A stretch of 64,000 nt of DNA, taken from contig CM065181.1 in assembly GCA_033026295.1 (NCBI GenBank), forward strand, positions 23,907,688-23,971,687, read 5' to 3'. The notes below the pieces were generated by a model that was not told where the DNA came from, ran no database searches, and was given only the letters and a program-made list of their open reading frames with translations. Below, one piece after another: positions 35,743-48,171 of this stretch. The DNA is from Channa striata. Taxonomy: Eukaryota; Chordata; Actinopteri; Anabantiformes; Channidae. The stretch's first letter is position 1. Each line of letters opens with the position of its first letter. The translations under genes were made by a program, and so were the position numbers.

Positions 35743-38700
35743 ACACGTGAAGTAGAAGGGAGCAAAAATCAGGGCAAAAACATCAAAGCAAAGTGCTATT
35801 AGAAGATAACATATTTTTCGATGTTGTTGCCAAAACTCAATAAGATTACTTGCATGTTAAAATATTTAATCACTTTTTCTATTTAATAATTAATCGACTT
35901 TGGATTAACACAAGCCAGAACACAAATATCGATTTTCTAAAGGTGTTAAAGCCACAGTTCTAAAATATGAAGTATAGTCAAACAACAAGCAGCCGTGTAG
36001 GATGTGGACATGGACACATTCACATCACCGATGTCAAGTCTGATACCACTAAAAACCCCAGCAACACCCAGCATTCTGATTAGAAGACGTGATTTTTTTA
36101 ATAGATTGATTCATCTGTTCTTCAGGATTCCCGTTTTAGCTGCAGAGCTGGGGCAAATCCCCTTCCTGTTCTGTTCACCCCCCAGGAGAGCTCTCTGATA
36201 GACAAAAAGTGAAGAAATTCACCGCAATGGGCTCGACAAATCTGAGAAAAACATTAAAAATCATATTTTGGCTCAAAGAGCAAAGCACAAAGTAACCTGC
36301 CACATGGCACTAAAATGTTTTAAGAATGCAGTAAATTATTTTTATTCATCATAATTATTCATGTAGAATATTAGCTAAAAATGTTTGAGCCAGCACAACA
36401 ACAGATTTTACCTGTTGTTGTGCTTAAGATTGTAAATTGTGGAAACGTTTCTCGGAGTCCACTTTGATGTTTTTAAGTTTGCTTGTATTTTCTAAAGAGT
36501 TTTGATTCACCATCACCTATGACCAGAAAATCATAAATGTGGTCATTTCACATTGCTGATGTTGCTTTTTCACCTCTGCCGATTTGCCTCGCCTCTTCTT
36601 CATCTTTGGTGCTACAAACCGCAGGACTCGGCGGCACCGTCGGCTCCTTGCTGTTTTCCATCCTGATTTCTACAAAAGAACTTGTGTTGAGTCTTGCATA
36701 TCGAGGCGTGAATACAGTCGTGTGTTTGTTCTGAGTGTGTGTCTTTGTTCCCCCTCCGTCCTTGGCTACGAGTGCTTCGGTCTGGTAAAGGGACTTCGAA
36801 AAGGTCCGACTGTTAAGATGGTGCTTCTTGCATGATGGGAAAATGAGTTTTAGCACTTGTCCTTTGCCATGGAGTGAGTGCGGTCGGGCTTACATGCATT
36901 ACTTGCTGCTACGACACCACCCACTGTTTGTCCTTAAAAGAAGCACTAATCATGCTAACCTTGTATCACTAAAAACAAGTGCCAATGTGTACCTTTTTTC
37001 TACGTGGCGGGAAAACCTGGAACTAAATAGTCTCGGGCTCAAAAAAGAAAGGGAAGGAAAGAAACAAAAAGTTGCACGGTTACAAAATTGAAAGCGTTTG
37101 TGTGTTTCTTGTTCTTATGCATGGACAAAGTTCACTCATCTTCACACCTGTGCGATCCAATGCAGCAGCTCTGCCACAAATTCCACTTTTACAGGATCGC
37201 GCTTCCTCACTTTTTAACGTGGAACTGTCAGAAAGGTTTTAAATACCCTCTCTTTTTTTATTGAGGACACGGTGGGTCCGGAGTCGTACTGGGAGGTGTC
37301 AGGTGAAGCGGTTTTAGCCACCTGCTTTAAATCAGTGAGTAGCACCTCTTCTTAAAATGGACTCCAGTAGAACATACTCTCTATGACATGGAATTGTCCC
37401 GTTCTGACAGTTTCAAGGCAAACCTCGAGAAACTGAAACCTTATGAAAGTCGGATTTATGGCAGAGTCACTGTACTGGATTAGACCAGTGAGTGCACATC
37501 AAGTATTTGACTGATGTAATGTTCTGCTATCTGCTTGCTCTCAGCTAGAGACCGACCAAGCAATGCTGGCTTTATTTTTTATCACGAGAATTTGGTCAGA
37601 ATAATAATCCCTTATTAAACTGTCTGGGAGAGAATTTAGAAGTTTGAATAAAGAGGGAAAATCAATTCTGCTGCAGTAGCTGGGCGTGTGTGGAGAGAAG
37701 AAAAGTAGCTTAAAGCAACATTTCACTTTGAGACATGTCGTCTTACAGTACTCTTACTGACACGTTGTCTGATACAACTTGGTCCTGACTTGTGACTTGA
37801 GGCGTGTTTGTCAAATTGGCCGTCAGATCAGAGGACTTGTTGAAGACTGGCTGTTGTTGAATGACACAGTAAACCCCTGGAATGAGATTTCAGACTTTTT
37901 GACTCTGATTTGCTGACCTTGACTCTGGACATGTAAGGGTTCTCAACTTGAAACTAAATGTCAAACTCTGTTGGTTTGTACTTTCGACTTAACCTGGAGG
38001 TCTTGACTCACAATTCGGTTGTGTTGATGTAGCCTTGATTTGGGACTTGTTGGTCTTGTTGGAGTCTAATTCTCACTGAATCCACAGAGAGTCGCAGTCC
38101 CATTAAGTTTGTGTGTCATTACATAAGACAAGACGGCATTCATCCAGGAACCAGGTCACATATCAAAGTGAAATGTTACTTTTATCATCTTCGGGTAATT
38201 CTGCCATCAATGTAAAAGGTTCAGAGAGAAACCTGAGGGGGATGCAGCTGGCATGTTCCCTCGGCAGGATCTGCTGGGCTAAACTGGGCAAACTGGATAT
38301 CAAAGAGGTTGGGCATAAAAATAATAGATCAAATGGGAGGTCAAGAAAGGCTTCAGTTCAAGTCAGTGAAGAAGGAAGTGTTAGTTTGGAATTTCTTAAA
38401 ACCTCAGTTTGGTCAAAGTCTAGAATTTATGTAGAAGTTGAAAAGTTCTAAAACGTCTGGATAATGAGCAGGATCTCAAAGGAGTGATCGATTCAAAACA
38501 AGTCAGCAAAGGCAGGAGAACTCCAGTTTGGCCCAGCACTGGGAGCTCAGGTTTAAAGGTGGAGGTGGTTCTTTCACTGTGGAGCCATGTTGCTCAAACA
38601 AAACCAGAAACGGGTCAGGTAATCAAAAAAAAACGGGATCGGGATTCGGGTAGCAGCATATTGAGCTCAAAGGATCGGACTCGGCGTCACAAACTCATCT

Positions 38701-40199
38701 GATGTCACGGATGACAACTGCCCTTAAGTCGAATCAACAGTTTTTGTGATGAGATGAAAAAAATGTTTGTCAATGAGGCGATCCTGGTCAAACGCTGCAG
38801 TTATTTTGCTGATGGTGGTTGTGGTTTATTCCCAGTTTAAACTGAAAGTCACTCTAGTTGCCGGTCAGAGACCCACACAGAGATTTTATAATGGAGCAGG
38901 TTTTTCAGCTCTGGGCAAGGATCATTTGCCCTGGGTGCACCTGAGTTTTAGGTTCGACTACCCCTCAGCCCCTGGGCTCTGGGTATTTTAGTCCTCTACA
39001 GTCCTGTGGGTCACAGTTCAGAGACTTTGGTCCAGTTTTACATCAACAAGTGGGATTCTGATGCCAAACAGCCACATTTTGAGCTTCACGCTGCCATTTT
39101 CTGTTCACTCTGTGCAAATACGAAAATTACAATCTGCTCGTTTTTTTGCAATGCTTTCGACTAAATCCAGTCACTTTTCCCTTTTGTTAGTTTGTGTTTG
39201 ATCTTCTTCTTGTTGCTGTCTGTGCTTTATCAAACAGTTGTACAGCTTTTGATGTAGAGATTCTGTTATTTGTACTGTTGCGATGAAAATCTCAACAAAT
39301 ATATTGTTGCTTTATGCAAGATGCGGTTCAGCTTCCTGCCTGGTTTTCTTGTGATTTTTTTTTTTTTTTTTGGTCTGTTTTTGTATATTAATTTTCTAGC
39401 GACAGTTTTTATTTGTCCAGCACTTTACTCCTAATTTTACTTGTTGACAGTGGGAGGTCAACAGTACCCCAAACGTGCTAAAAATGAATTGTCCCTCATT
39501 TGTCCCTCAGTTTCATGATAATCCGTGTTTTTGCTCCTGCCTGTTTGTTTCTTCTTTGTTTGTTGTGAAGAGAAATAGTGACAGATGACAGACTCAGATC
39601 ATAAATGTGAATCTTTCCTACACTGACTGACTGGAATAAAGGATGAGACGTTCACTGGGAGAAAGCTAGAGTCCACTCCTCTTTTCCTTTTATTTTATGC
39701 TTTTATTCTTGCACTTTCCAGATTGTTTCTTATTTCTCTCCCCGTTTTTGTTTTTCTTTTTACAGATTCCACTAATGAAAGTAACAAACAGTAAATGTGA
39801 TAACATCATGTTTATTTAAGGGAACTGAAAGGAAAAGTCAAATTACGGTCATGTTTGTAAAGATGGAAGGATTCCAATGACGGACTACAGTGTAGGTGGA
39901 CAGACTGAATATTTTTGTCCCGACGGAAACAGAACCAAATCCAGAAGCTTAGGCAATTAGGAAGGTAAACCGGAACTGATACAACCTTAACTTCAAAGTA
40001 AGAGGTGAAACTATTTAGGTTACAATGAATTAAACCTGATAATGTACTGCTGTGTATGACGTCCCCTCTAAGTTGTAAAGGTCATCTCAGTAATGGCAGA
40101 CAGCTAGAGGCAGTATACTTAAAACTATGTAAAACCGAATTAAAATGACCTTCTTTGCAAGTGCAAAAGTGGAAAGAAAGATTTAAAAACAAAGAAAAA

Positions 40200-40318
40200 T
40201 AAAAGACCACAAGCTCAGTGGTTCGGTCCCCGGTTAGGGTGTTCAACACACTGCACCTGACACTGACACTCCGCAAGTAGCTTTGGATAAAAGCGTCTGT
40301 CAAATGACTAAATGCAAG
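40200..40318 (+). repeat. Diverged tRNA-SINE fragment
   Basis: A B-box-like CAGTGGTTCGGTCCCC near 40217 is followed by the tail AGCTTTGGATAAAAGCGTCT and GTCAAATGACTAAATG. It is truncated relative to the copy in psmb4 intron 1. Confidence 0.7.
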
Positions 40319-40504
40319 AGGAAGGTGTTTTCGAACCCTGGGTACCGCCTTTATTTTTCTGCTCGTTGGGTTTTATCAACTGTTATGAAACAGAATGTCA
40401 TATATCCCAAAGCGAAGCAGAAACTGCTTGAATTCGATGCTCATTTACCAAAATCGCCCTGTTTTTATTATTATTATTATTGCGTGCTGCTTTTATTTTG
40501 TAGA

Positions 40505-40773
40505 CTTTCGCCGGAAGTGTGGGACGTGCTGCGCGGCGGCCGCCTTGACGGATATTGCGTCACCGCTGCTTTAAAGCAGGCAGATCCGAGCTGAACCAGG
40601 CCACAAAATTGGAACCAAATGGACCCCGACGGAGCCTGAAAACCAGGCCCAAGACCCGGACGGAAACGCGGATTAAGTGCCTGTCTTCACCGCGGAAGCT
40701 GCCGTGACGAAAAGCGGAATAAACGCCGAGTTTCGGAGCGTTTAGGGCGGAGAGAAGACGCCTCAGTACGCGG
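40505..40773 (+). promoter_or_regulatory. pi4kb: pi4kb promoter and likely non-coding first exon
   Basis: A CpG-rich block (about 40500-41290) opens with an ETS site (CCGGAAGT, 40511-40518), GC-rich GCGGCGGCCGCC and a CRE-like TGCGTCA (40556-40562). A donor GTAGGT at 40774 could end a non-coding exon. The coding exon has its own acceptor at 48159, so an upstream UTR exon is required. Direction and promoter are inferred from position and composition. Confidence 0.5.
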
Positions 40774-43700
40774 GTAGGTTCCTTCCCGTTTTCCTCCGCT
40801 GTTTGCGCTGGTTTCGGTCCGTTCGAGCCGGTTAAAGAACCCGTGTACCGGCCGCTCCGTTCGGGGGCCCGGGGCCCGTTGGAGCCGTCTCTCCGCCTCC
40901 TTCCCCGGCTTGTTTTCATCAGGAGGGAGCGGCTCTGCTCGTCCTGCGGCTGCCTCCGAAGCCCATAAAAAGCCACGTATTTCCCCCAGAAAGCCGCTTA
41001 AAATGGGCCTAAATGCCCGAGTTTGATCCGGCATCATCAGACCTCCTGTAGGACACGTCTGCGACCCCCAAACCGAGACTTTGCGCCGGTCTGGCTTTGT
41101 TTTTGGCTTTGGGTTGTCCTCCAAAGACGGACTGTGGGAAAATGGGTCGCAGTGCACAAAGGAGTGAAAGCCCCCCGAGGACGTCGAGGGAACCCCGAAC
41201 CCCCCCCCCCCCGCCCGGGGGATATCTTTATTTTTATATCTGCGAAATTAGTTTTCTCCGCGGCCGTTCGGTCTCTTTTTGGTTAATTGTGTTTTGTTGC
41301 CTTTCTGGTAGTTGTTTCCTTCACATTATCCCCTTCATGACCTTCTATGACTTCATTAAATCACTAAAACTTACTCAAACTATAACTGCTTAGTCTCTTT
41401 TGCAGGCCCACTACGAAGCGACTGAGTCTTTAGACTTTTTGATATTCTCAGTAATGGGTTTGTCTGGTTTCTCTTTGACTCGTGATCAGTCCGTAAACCC
41501 GCCTTTAAGAATATTCACTGACTGCTGATGTCGTGTCGTTTTCTTCGCTTTGTGTCCCTTGGTCATTTTGGTTGAACGGTTGATGATTTGGATGATCTGT
41601 CGACGTGTTGTTGCAGCTCTAATTGCTTTTTCAGATTCTCAGTGGTGACTTTTTTTAAAGTATGTTGCTGCTGATCAGCGGAGGGACAATGTTTAAAGAA
41701 AGCTTTCATAAGGTTAAAGCGGTTGAACTACTGACTCTGAGCTTCAGCGTGACCCTGTGCTAATAGACTTCACACTTTGCTCTGAGTTGCACACGTCACA
41801 CCCTCCTCCATCACTTAGCACTGACGCTGTGCTCAAATCAGCTTCAGTTGACCTTTGAACTCCTGTTGAAACAAAGTCAAACTTGAGGAACTGAGTTTAA
41901 ATCGGGTTTTGGATGACGACAGTGAGTCGCAGATCGGGAAGGGTCTCGTCTTTCTGGAAACGTTCAGTCGGAGCCGAAATCTGAACCTGGGAGACTGAAA
42001 CCTGAGCAGGTTCTCGGCTGATTAAGATCAGTGCATGTGCTTCCTCATAGCTCACTGAGATCGTTCTGCATTAAAGCAGGTCACAGTTAATGTTCAGTGA
42101 CCTTCAGACAAATACAAGTCTGATTGATATGATTTATTATCTAATCAACGTACTATTAGGACTGTTAACTGATGCACTGTCATTAATTATTCAAAATAAT
42201 CACTTATGTATTTTTTTTCTGTGAAACATCATAAAAGTTGAGTGAATTTTGGCACATGAGTAAATCAACAGAATTTGTTGGAAGACGACGTCCGGACAGA
42301 GGCATAACCTATAACTAAGCTCATCAAAGTTGCTGTTTGGACAACAATTGAAGTGTTCTGCCACTTTGTTCACGATGCTGCAGCTCTGTCAACAGAAACA
42401 AGACATTTTGTGTCTGTGACAACGGACGTCTACAGTTATAAATCAAACATTTTCGGCTTCTTGATACAAAAGAATGTAAAATAGAATAGGGACCAGCTGA
42501 AACATAACTGCAGTAAATCTGGAGGATTGTTTTAAAAGTCGCTCTTCACGACGACCGTTTCTGCTCGTTTGATGTGAACAATTCAGTTTGACAGAGGCGC
42601 ATCCTGAATCTGTGCCAGATTCTTCTCTCACACTTCCGCTGGTTCCGTTTAGTTTGTTGTCACCGATTCACACGTTCTGCACGTGAGGTTGAGTCAACCA
42701 CAGCCCAGACACGCACTGGTTTGATGTTCAGCATTTTATATCTGCGCCGGTTCTGTTGTGCACAGCGAAGCTTAAATTAACCCCGTTAAACATCACATTA
42801 CAAAATCAAATAAACTGATTTACAGCATTGAAAACACAGCAGCACCCCATTAAATGACTTGACTTCAGAGTGTTGACTCAACCGTTGGTGTGAACAAACA
42901 TTTGTTCTTCATTAATTCTCAAGTCAGAAACTTGGAGGATCGAGTAGAGGAGTTGTGATGAAGAAATGATGAAAACACAGACATTAGAGAAACGAATTAT
43001 GTTGAGCTCCTGACAACTCTGTGCTCAAGTTTCATTTTCTCGAACGTTTTAAACACCATTTATAGTTTTACTCAAGTCCCGATGGCACTGCGTGTGGGTG
43101 TCACAGAGGTGCAGTGATATTCCCCCGCAGAGGTTGATAACTGGCTGGGTTCTGATGCCCAGTCTGATCAGATGGGGTTCTGCTGAGGACCACTTCGATA
43201 CATGGTCCTGGATCAGCGCCGTGTCTCATCTGTGGCTCTGCACATGCTTTCAGATCCAAATTATGACTGGAGACTTCAGCATAGTGATTAAGAGACGTCA
43301 CACTGATGGCATCAAGTTAGCCGGTCACAGTTCAGTCTGTAGGGGTTCAGATTGAAGGAATAAATACACGTGTGATAATTTAAGTTGTTTAAACGACCTC
43401 ACAGACTCACACCTGATGGAACAAAACCGAGGTAAAACATGACAACAACACAACTCTGTGTGTGTGTTGGTGGGGAGGAGGGTCGATCTGGCCACACCTC
43501 GACAATCCTGAAGCTCCACATCTGGAAACCATTAACACACACTGGTTTTAAACCGTTTCCGCCTGATCACATATTGCTGTTGTTTCCTTTGTGAGACTCA
43601 GTTTTTATGCAACAGGAACAAAGTGCAGCAGAGTGGTGGGAAAGAGACATCAGAGAAATACAGAAAGTCGTTGATTAATCAAGTTATAAAGGCGTTAAAT

Positions 43701-44939
43701 AAGATACTTTGCGATATTGAAAATCCAAGTTTGACACCACAGGAACATCGTGACACAGAATCTTTTCGTGGAGACTACGTCTGACAGGAATAGGATCAGC
43801 TGCTGGTCTTAGAGAATCCAGAGGAAACGTTGGAGCTCTGACGGATCAGAATAGAAACCTCCTTTTCCTCCTGCTGATGCACATCATCTGCGTCACAGCG
43901 GCACAAACACAGCCAGGGTTGTCGTGATTTCCTCCGAGGTTTCCATTGTGTCCTTGCAGCTGCTGCTTCGACTTCAGGATGTTGACGATGCTCAAAACAA
44001 AACCATCTCCGTCGTAGTCCTCTTCCTCTTGTGTGGAGCTTTTCACCATATGCATCAAATCTGGCTGTGAAGGATGATTGTGCTTTGCTGTGTATATATA
44101 TGCAGAGCTGTAAACATCAGGCCCTCAACATTTAATCAGTGGGTAATGACCATAATGATCTGCTGCACAGATTTAACTGATCCGCTTTATTTTGTTTTTA
44201 GTTTGCTCTGTATTTACTGATTCAGCAGCAGAAATGATTAACCAAAAACAAAAGATGTGAGGTGATCTATGACTTTAATCACTCAGCAGAAAATTAGCTG
44301 ACTTTTAGTCTGTCGGTCAGTGTTAAAACATTAATTTATATGAAGCTTGTTCCAACAGTTTTTAACATTGTCCATTGGCGATAAAGACTTTCCCTTTTCC
44401 CATTTCCCCTCACTCTCTCGAGATTCAAACACCGAAACCTTTAGAAGTCAGTTTGCCAAAGAACACCTCAGTCTGTCTAAACAAACGGATGATTTTCCTG
44501 TTCCGGAATAGTGAAACCGCTGTGTGTGAGCTATTAGTGAAGCGTGGAGGTCAGATTGAACTGTGGTTTGCAGGCAGGAGGACGTTATGTAACACGAGTG
44601 GGAGACAAAGTGGAGTCACATGAGCATACAAAGAAACCGTGATCGGCTCAGTTTCTGCATGTTTGGTTATGTCCACACGTGAAGAATGGCCGTGTGAAGT
44701 GCATGTCATTTTCAGACTTTATTTCTTCTTTTTAAGGGAACTTCTCTCTGCAGAACAGGAAGCTGTGAGGCTTGCAGCGCTGCATGTCACATTATATTAA
44801 ACACAACTTTTAATATTTTTGTTTAACTTGGGTCTCCAAACGTAGAATTTTTTGCTGTTTCCGTTATTAACACGCAACCACACTCACTGATGGTAACACT
44901 GTGTGAAATACAGATGTTGACCACTAAATTAGATTATGT
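40774..44939 (+). other. pi4kb: pi4kb intron 1, left part
   Basis: Beyond the CpG island (to about 41290, including a run of Cs near 41201) this is ordinary non-coding sequence. No exon, RNA gene or intact repeat was recognised before the LINE insertion. Confidence 0.5.
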
Positions 44940-47900
44940 ATAATTAACTGAAGCAATCTAGCCACAGGGGTTGCAAGCCAGTAACTTTTGTGCCGGTCCC
45001 AAGCCCGGATAAATAGAGAGGGTTGCGTCAGGAAGGGCATCCGGCGTAAAATTTTGCCAAGTACAATCATGCGAGTCATCCATACCACTTTCATACCGGA
45101 TCGGTCGAGGCCCGGGTTAACAACGACCGCCACCGGTGCTGTTAACCTACAGGGTGCCGGTGGAAATTGGACTACTGTTGGTCGAAGAAGGAGAGGAGGC
45201 AGAAGGGTGCGTGGTCAGAGAGAGAAGGGGAAAGGCAGGAGCTTAGATTTGAGAGTAGGGACTCTTAACGTTGGAACAATGACAGGGAAAGGTAGAGAGC
45301 TGGCAGACATGATGGAGAGAAGGAAGGTAGATGTACTGTGTGTGCAGGAGACGAGGTGGAAGGGTAGCAAAGCACGTAGTATTGGAGGAGGATACAAACT
45401 GTTCTACCATGGTGTGGATAGGAAGAGAAATGGAGTAGGAGTGATCCTGAAGGGGGAGTTTGTGAACAATGTTCTAGAGGTGAAAAGAGTCTCAGACAGG
45501 GTGATGAGCCTAAAGCTAGAAATCGAAGGTGTGATGGTGAACATAGTCAGTGGGTATGCTCCACAAGTTGGCTGTGAGTTAGAAGAGAAAGAGAGATTCT
45601 GGAGTGAGTTTGATGAGGTTGTAGAGAGTATCCCTAGAGGAGAGAGAGTAGTTGTTGGAGCAGACTTCAATGGGCATGTTGGTGAGGGGAACAGAGGTGA
45701 TGAGGAGGTGATGGGCAGGTTTGGTGTAAAGGACAGGAATCCAGAAGGACAGATGGTAGTGGACTTTGCTAAGAGGATGGAAATGGCTGTAGTTAACACT
45801 TACTTCCAGAAGAGAGAGGAACATAGAGTGACATACAAGAGTGGAGGTAGGAGTACACAGGTGGACTACATCCTATGTAGACGAGGTCATTTGAGAGAGG
45901 TTAGTGACTGTAAAGTGGTGGTAGGAGAGAGTGTAGCCAGACAGCACCGCATGGTGGTGTGTAAGATGACTCTGGTGGTCAGGAAGAAGAAGAGAGGAAA
46001 GTCAGAAAAGAAGACCAAGTGGTGGAAGCTAAAGAATGAAGAAACTTGTGAGGAATTCAGGCAGAAGTTGAGACAGGCTTTGTGTGGTCAGGAAGAGCTT
46101 CCAGATGATTGGGAAACTACAGCAGAGGTAATCAGGGAAACAGGTAGGAAGGTGCTTGGTGTGTCATCTGGTAAGAGGAAAGATGATAAAGACACTTGGT
46201 GGTGGAATGAGGAAGTACAGGACTGCATCCAGAGGAAGAGGTTAGCTAAAAGGAAGTGGGATGTAGAAAGGACTGAGGAAAGTAGACAGGAGTACAAGGA
46301 AGTGCAGCGCAGAGTGAAGAGGGAGGTGGCAAAGGCCAAACAGAAAGCTTACGATGAGCTGTATGACAGGTTAGACACAAAGGAAGGAGAGAAGGACTTG
46401 TACAGGATAGCCAGACAGAGAGATAGAGATGGGAAAGATGTGCAACAGATTAGGGTGATTAAAGACAGAGATGGAAAGGTGCTAACAAGCCAGGAGAGTG
46501 TGCAGAGAAGATGGAGGGAGTATTTTGAGGAGTTGATGAATGAGGAAAATGACAGGGAAAGAAGGGAGGAAGATGTGGATGTTGTGGAGCAGGAAATAGG
46601 AGAGATTAGAAAGGATGAGGTGAGGAAGGCTCTGAAAAGGATGAAGAGCGGAAAGGCTGTTGGCCCTGATGACATACCTGTGGAGGTGTGGAAGTGTCTA
46701 GGAGAGACAGCAGTGAAGTTTCTGACAGGTCTGTTTAACAGGATTTTAGAGAGTGAGAAGATGCCTGAGGAATGGAGGAGAAGCGTTCTGGTGCCGATCT
46801 TTAAGAACAAGGGTGACACGCAGAACTGTAGCAACTACAGAGGGATAAAGCTGATGAGCCACACAATGAAGCTGTGGGAAAGAGTAGTGGAAGCCAGGCT
46901 TAGGAAGGAGGTGGAGATCTGTGAGCAGCAGTATGGTTTCATGCCCCGTAAGAGCACCACTGATGCCATTTTCGCTTGAGGTTGTTGATGGAAAAGTACA
47001 GAGATGGTCAGAAGGAGCTGCATTGTGTGTTTGTGGATTTAGAGAAGGCATGACAGGGTGCCGAGGGAGGAGCTGTGGTACTGCATGAGGATGTCGGGAG
47101 TGGCAGAGAAGTACGTCAGAGTAGTTCAGGACATGTATGAGAGGAGCATGACGGTGGTGAGATGTGCCGAGGTCAGACAGAGGAGTTCAAGGTGGAGGTG
47201 GGACTACACCAAGGATCGGCTTTGAGTCCCTTCTTGTTTGCTATGCTGATGGACAGGTTGACAGACGAGGTCAGACAGAAATCTCCTGGACAATGATGTT
47301 TGCAGATGACATTGTGATTTGCAGTGAGAGTAGAGAGCAGGTGGAGGAACAGCTGGAGAGGTGGAGGTTTGCTCTGGAAAGAAGAGGTATGAAAGTCAGT
47401 CGTAGTAAGACAGAATACATGTGTGTAAACGAGAGGGATCCAGGTAGAAGTGTGAGGTTACAGGGGCTGAGGTGAAGAAGGTGCAGGAGTTTAAGTACTT
47501 GGGGTCATCAGTTCAGTGTGATGGGGAGTGTGGAAAAGAGGTGAAGAGGCGAGTGCAGGCAGGTTGGAATGGGTGGAGGAAAGTGTCAGGAGTGTTGTGT
47601 GACAGAAGAGTGTCAGCAAGACTCAAAGGAAAGGTGTACAGGACAGTGGTGAGACCAGCTCTGCTCTATGGGTTAGAGACAGTAGCAGTGAGAAAGAGAC
47701 AAGAGGCAGAGATGGAAGCAGCAGAGATGAAGATGTTGAGGTTCTCCTTAGGAGTTACAAGGTTGGACAGAATTAGGAACGAGTTCATCAGAGGGACAGC
47801 GCACGTTGCCTGTGTTAGCAACAAAGTCAGAGAGGCCAGATTGAGATGGTTTGGACATGTGCAGAGGAGGGATAGTGATTATATTGGTAGAAGGATGTTG

Positions 47901-48098
47901 GAGATGGAGCTGCCAGGCAAGAGGGCGAGAGGACGACCAAGGAGGAGGTATATGGATGTCCTAACAGAGGACATGAGGTTAGCTGGTGTCAGAGTGGAAG
48001 ATGCACAGGATAGAGTGAAGTGGAAAAGGATGATTCGCTGTGGCGACCCCTAATGGGAAAAGCCGAAAGAGTAGTAGTAGTAGATAATTAACTGAAGC
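44940..48098 (+). mobile_element. RTE-type LINE, end to end, with 15-bp target-site duplication
   Basis: The element (44955-48083) is flanked by perfect copies of ATAATTAACTGAAGC at 44940-44954 and 48084-48098, so both ends are those of the insertion. It starts with a GC-rich untranslated leader, carries endonuclease and reverse transcriptase coding sequence, and ends GTGGCGACCCCTAATGGG plus a (TAG)n tail, a simple-repeat tail typical of RTE elements. It sits in pi4kb intron 1 in the sense direction. The perfect duplication argues for fairly recent arrival; the broken frame argues that it is now inactive. Confidence 0.92.
44988..48053 (+). pseudogene. LINE endonuclease/reverse transcriptase, frameshifted
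   Basis: A continuous 663-codon frame (44988-46979) holds the apurinic endonuclease (LNVGTMTGKGRELADMMERR, DVLCVQETRWKG, GADFNGHVG, QVDYIL) and the start of reverse transcriptase (MKSGKAVGPDDIPVE, NYRGIKLMSHTMK, QYGFMPRKSTTDAIF). The frame then breaks near 46973, again near 47050 (EKA followed by a stop) and near 47167. The catalytic-core FADD box is at about 47300. There is another shift near 47465. The last 193 codons (47472-48053) carry the conserved C-terminal region with GLETV, RWFGHVQRR and RARGRPRRR. At least four small lesions make it non-functional as it stands. The ORF starts upstream of any recognisable domain, so its true start is uncertain. Confidence 0.85.
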
Positions 48099-48171
48099 TG
48101 CTGCCACTAACGCGTGGTCTGGGTGGAGCATAAGTTGTGTCCCCTCTCCTGTTTTTCAGTCCTGCTCCACA

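Larger units (their letters stand above)
34082..40500. other. rfx5 3' UTR and intergenic DNA
   Basis: No further exon was found. The rfx5 3' end is not fixed: AATAAA occurs at 37647-37652 and 39635-39640, and nothing nearer the stop is convincing. A reversed SINE-type tail lies at 35703-35742. Short open frames (36537-37091, 38113-38991) show no domain. Confidence 0.5.

Noticed and set aside
40560..41157. Minus-strand frames of 138 and 156 codons
   Set aside because: They lie wholly in a CpG-rich promoter/UTR region, where stop codons are scarce by composition. They are arginine-rich and without domains.
45215..47051. Minus-strand frames across the LINE
   Set aside because: They are shadows of the purine-rich plus-strand LINE coding sequence.
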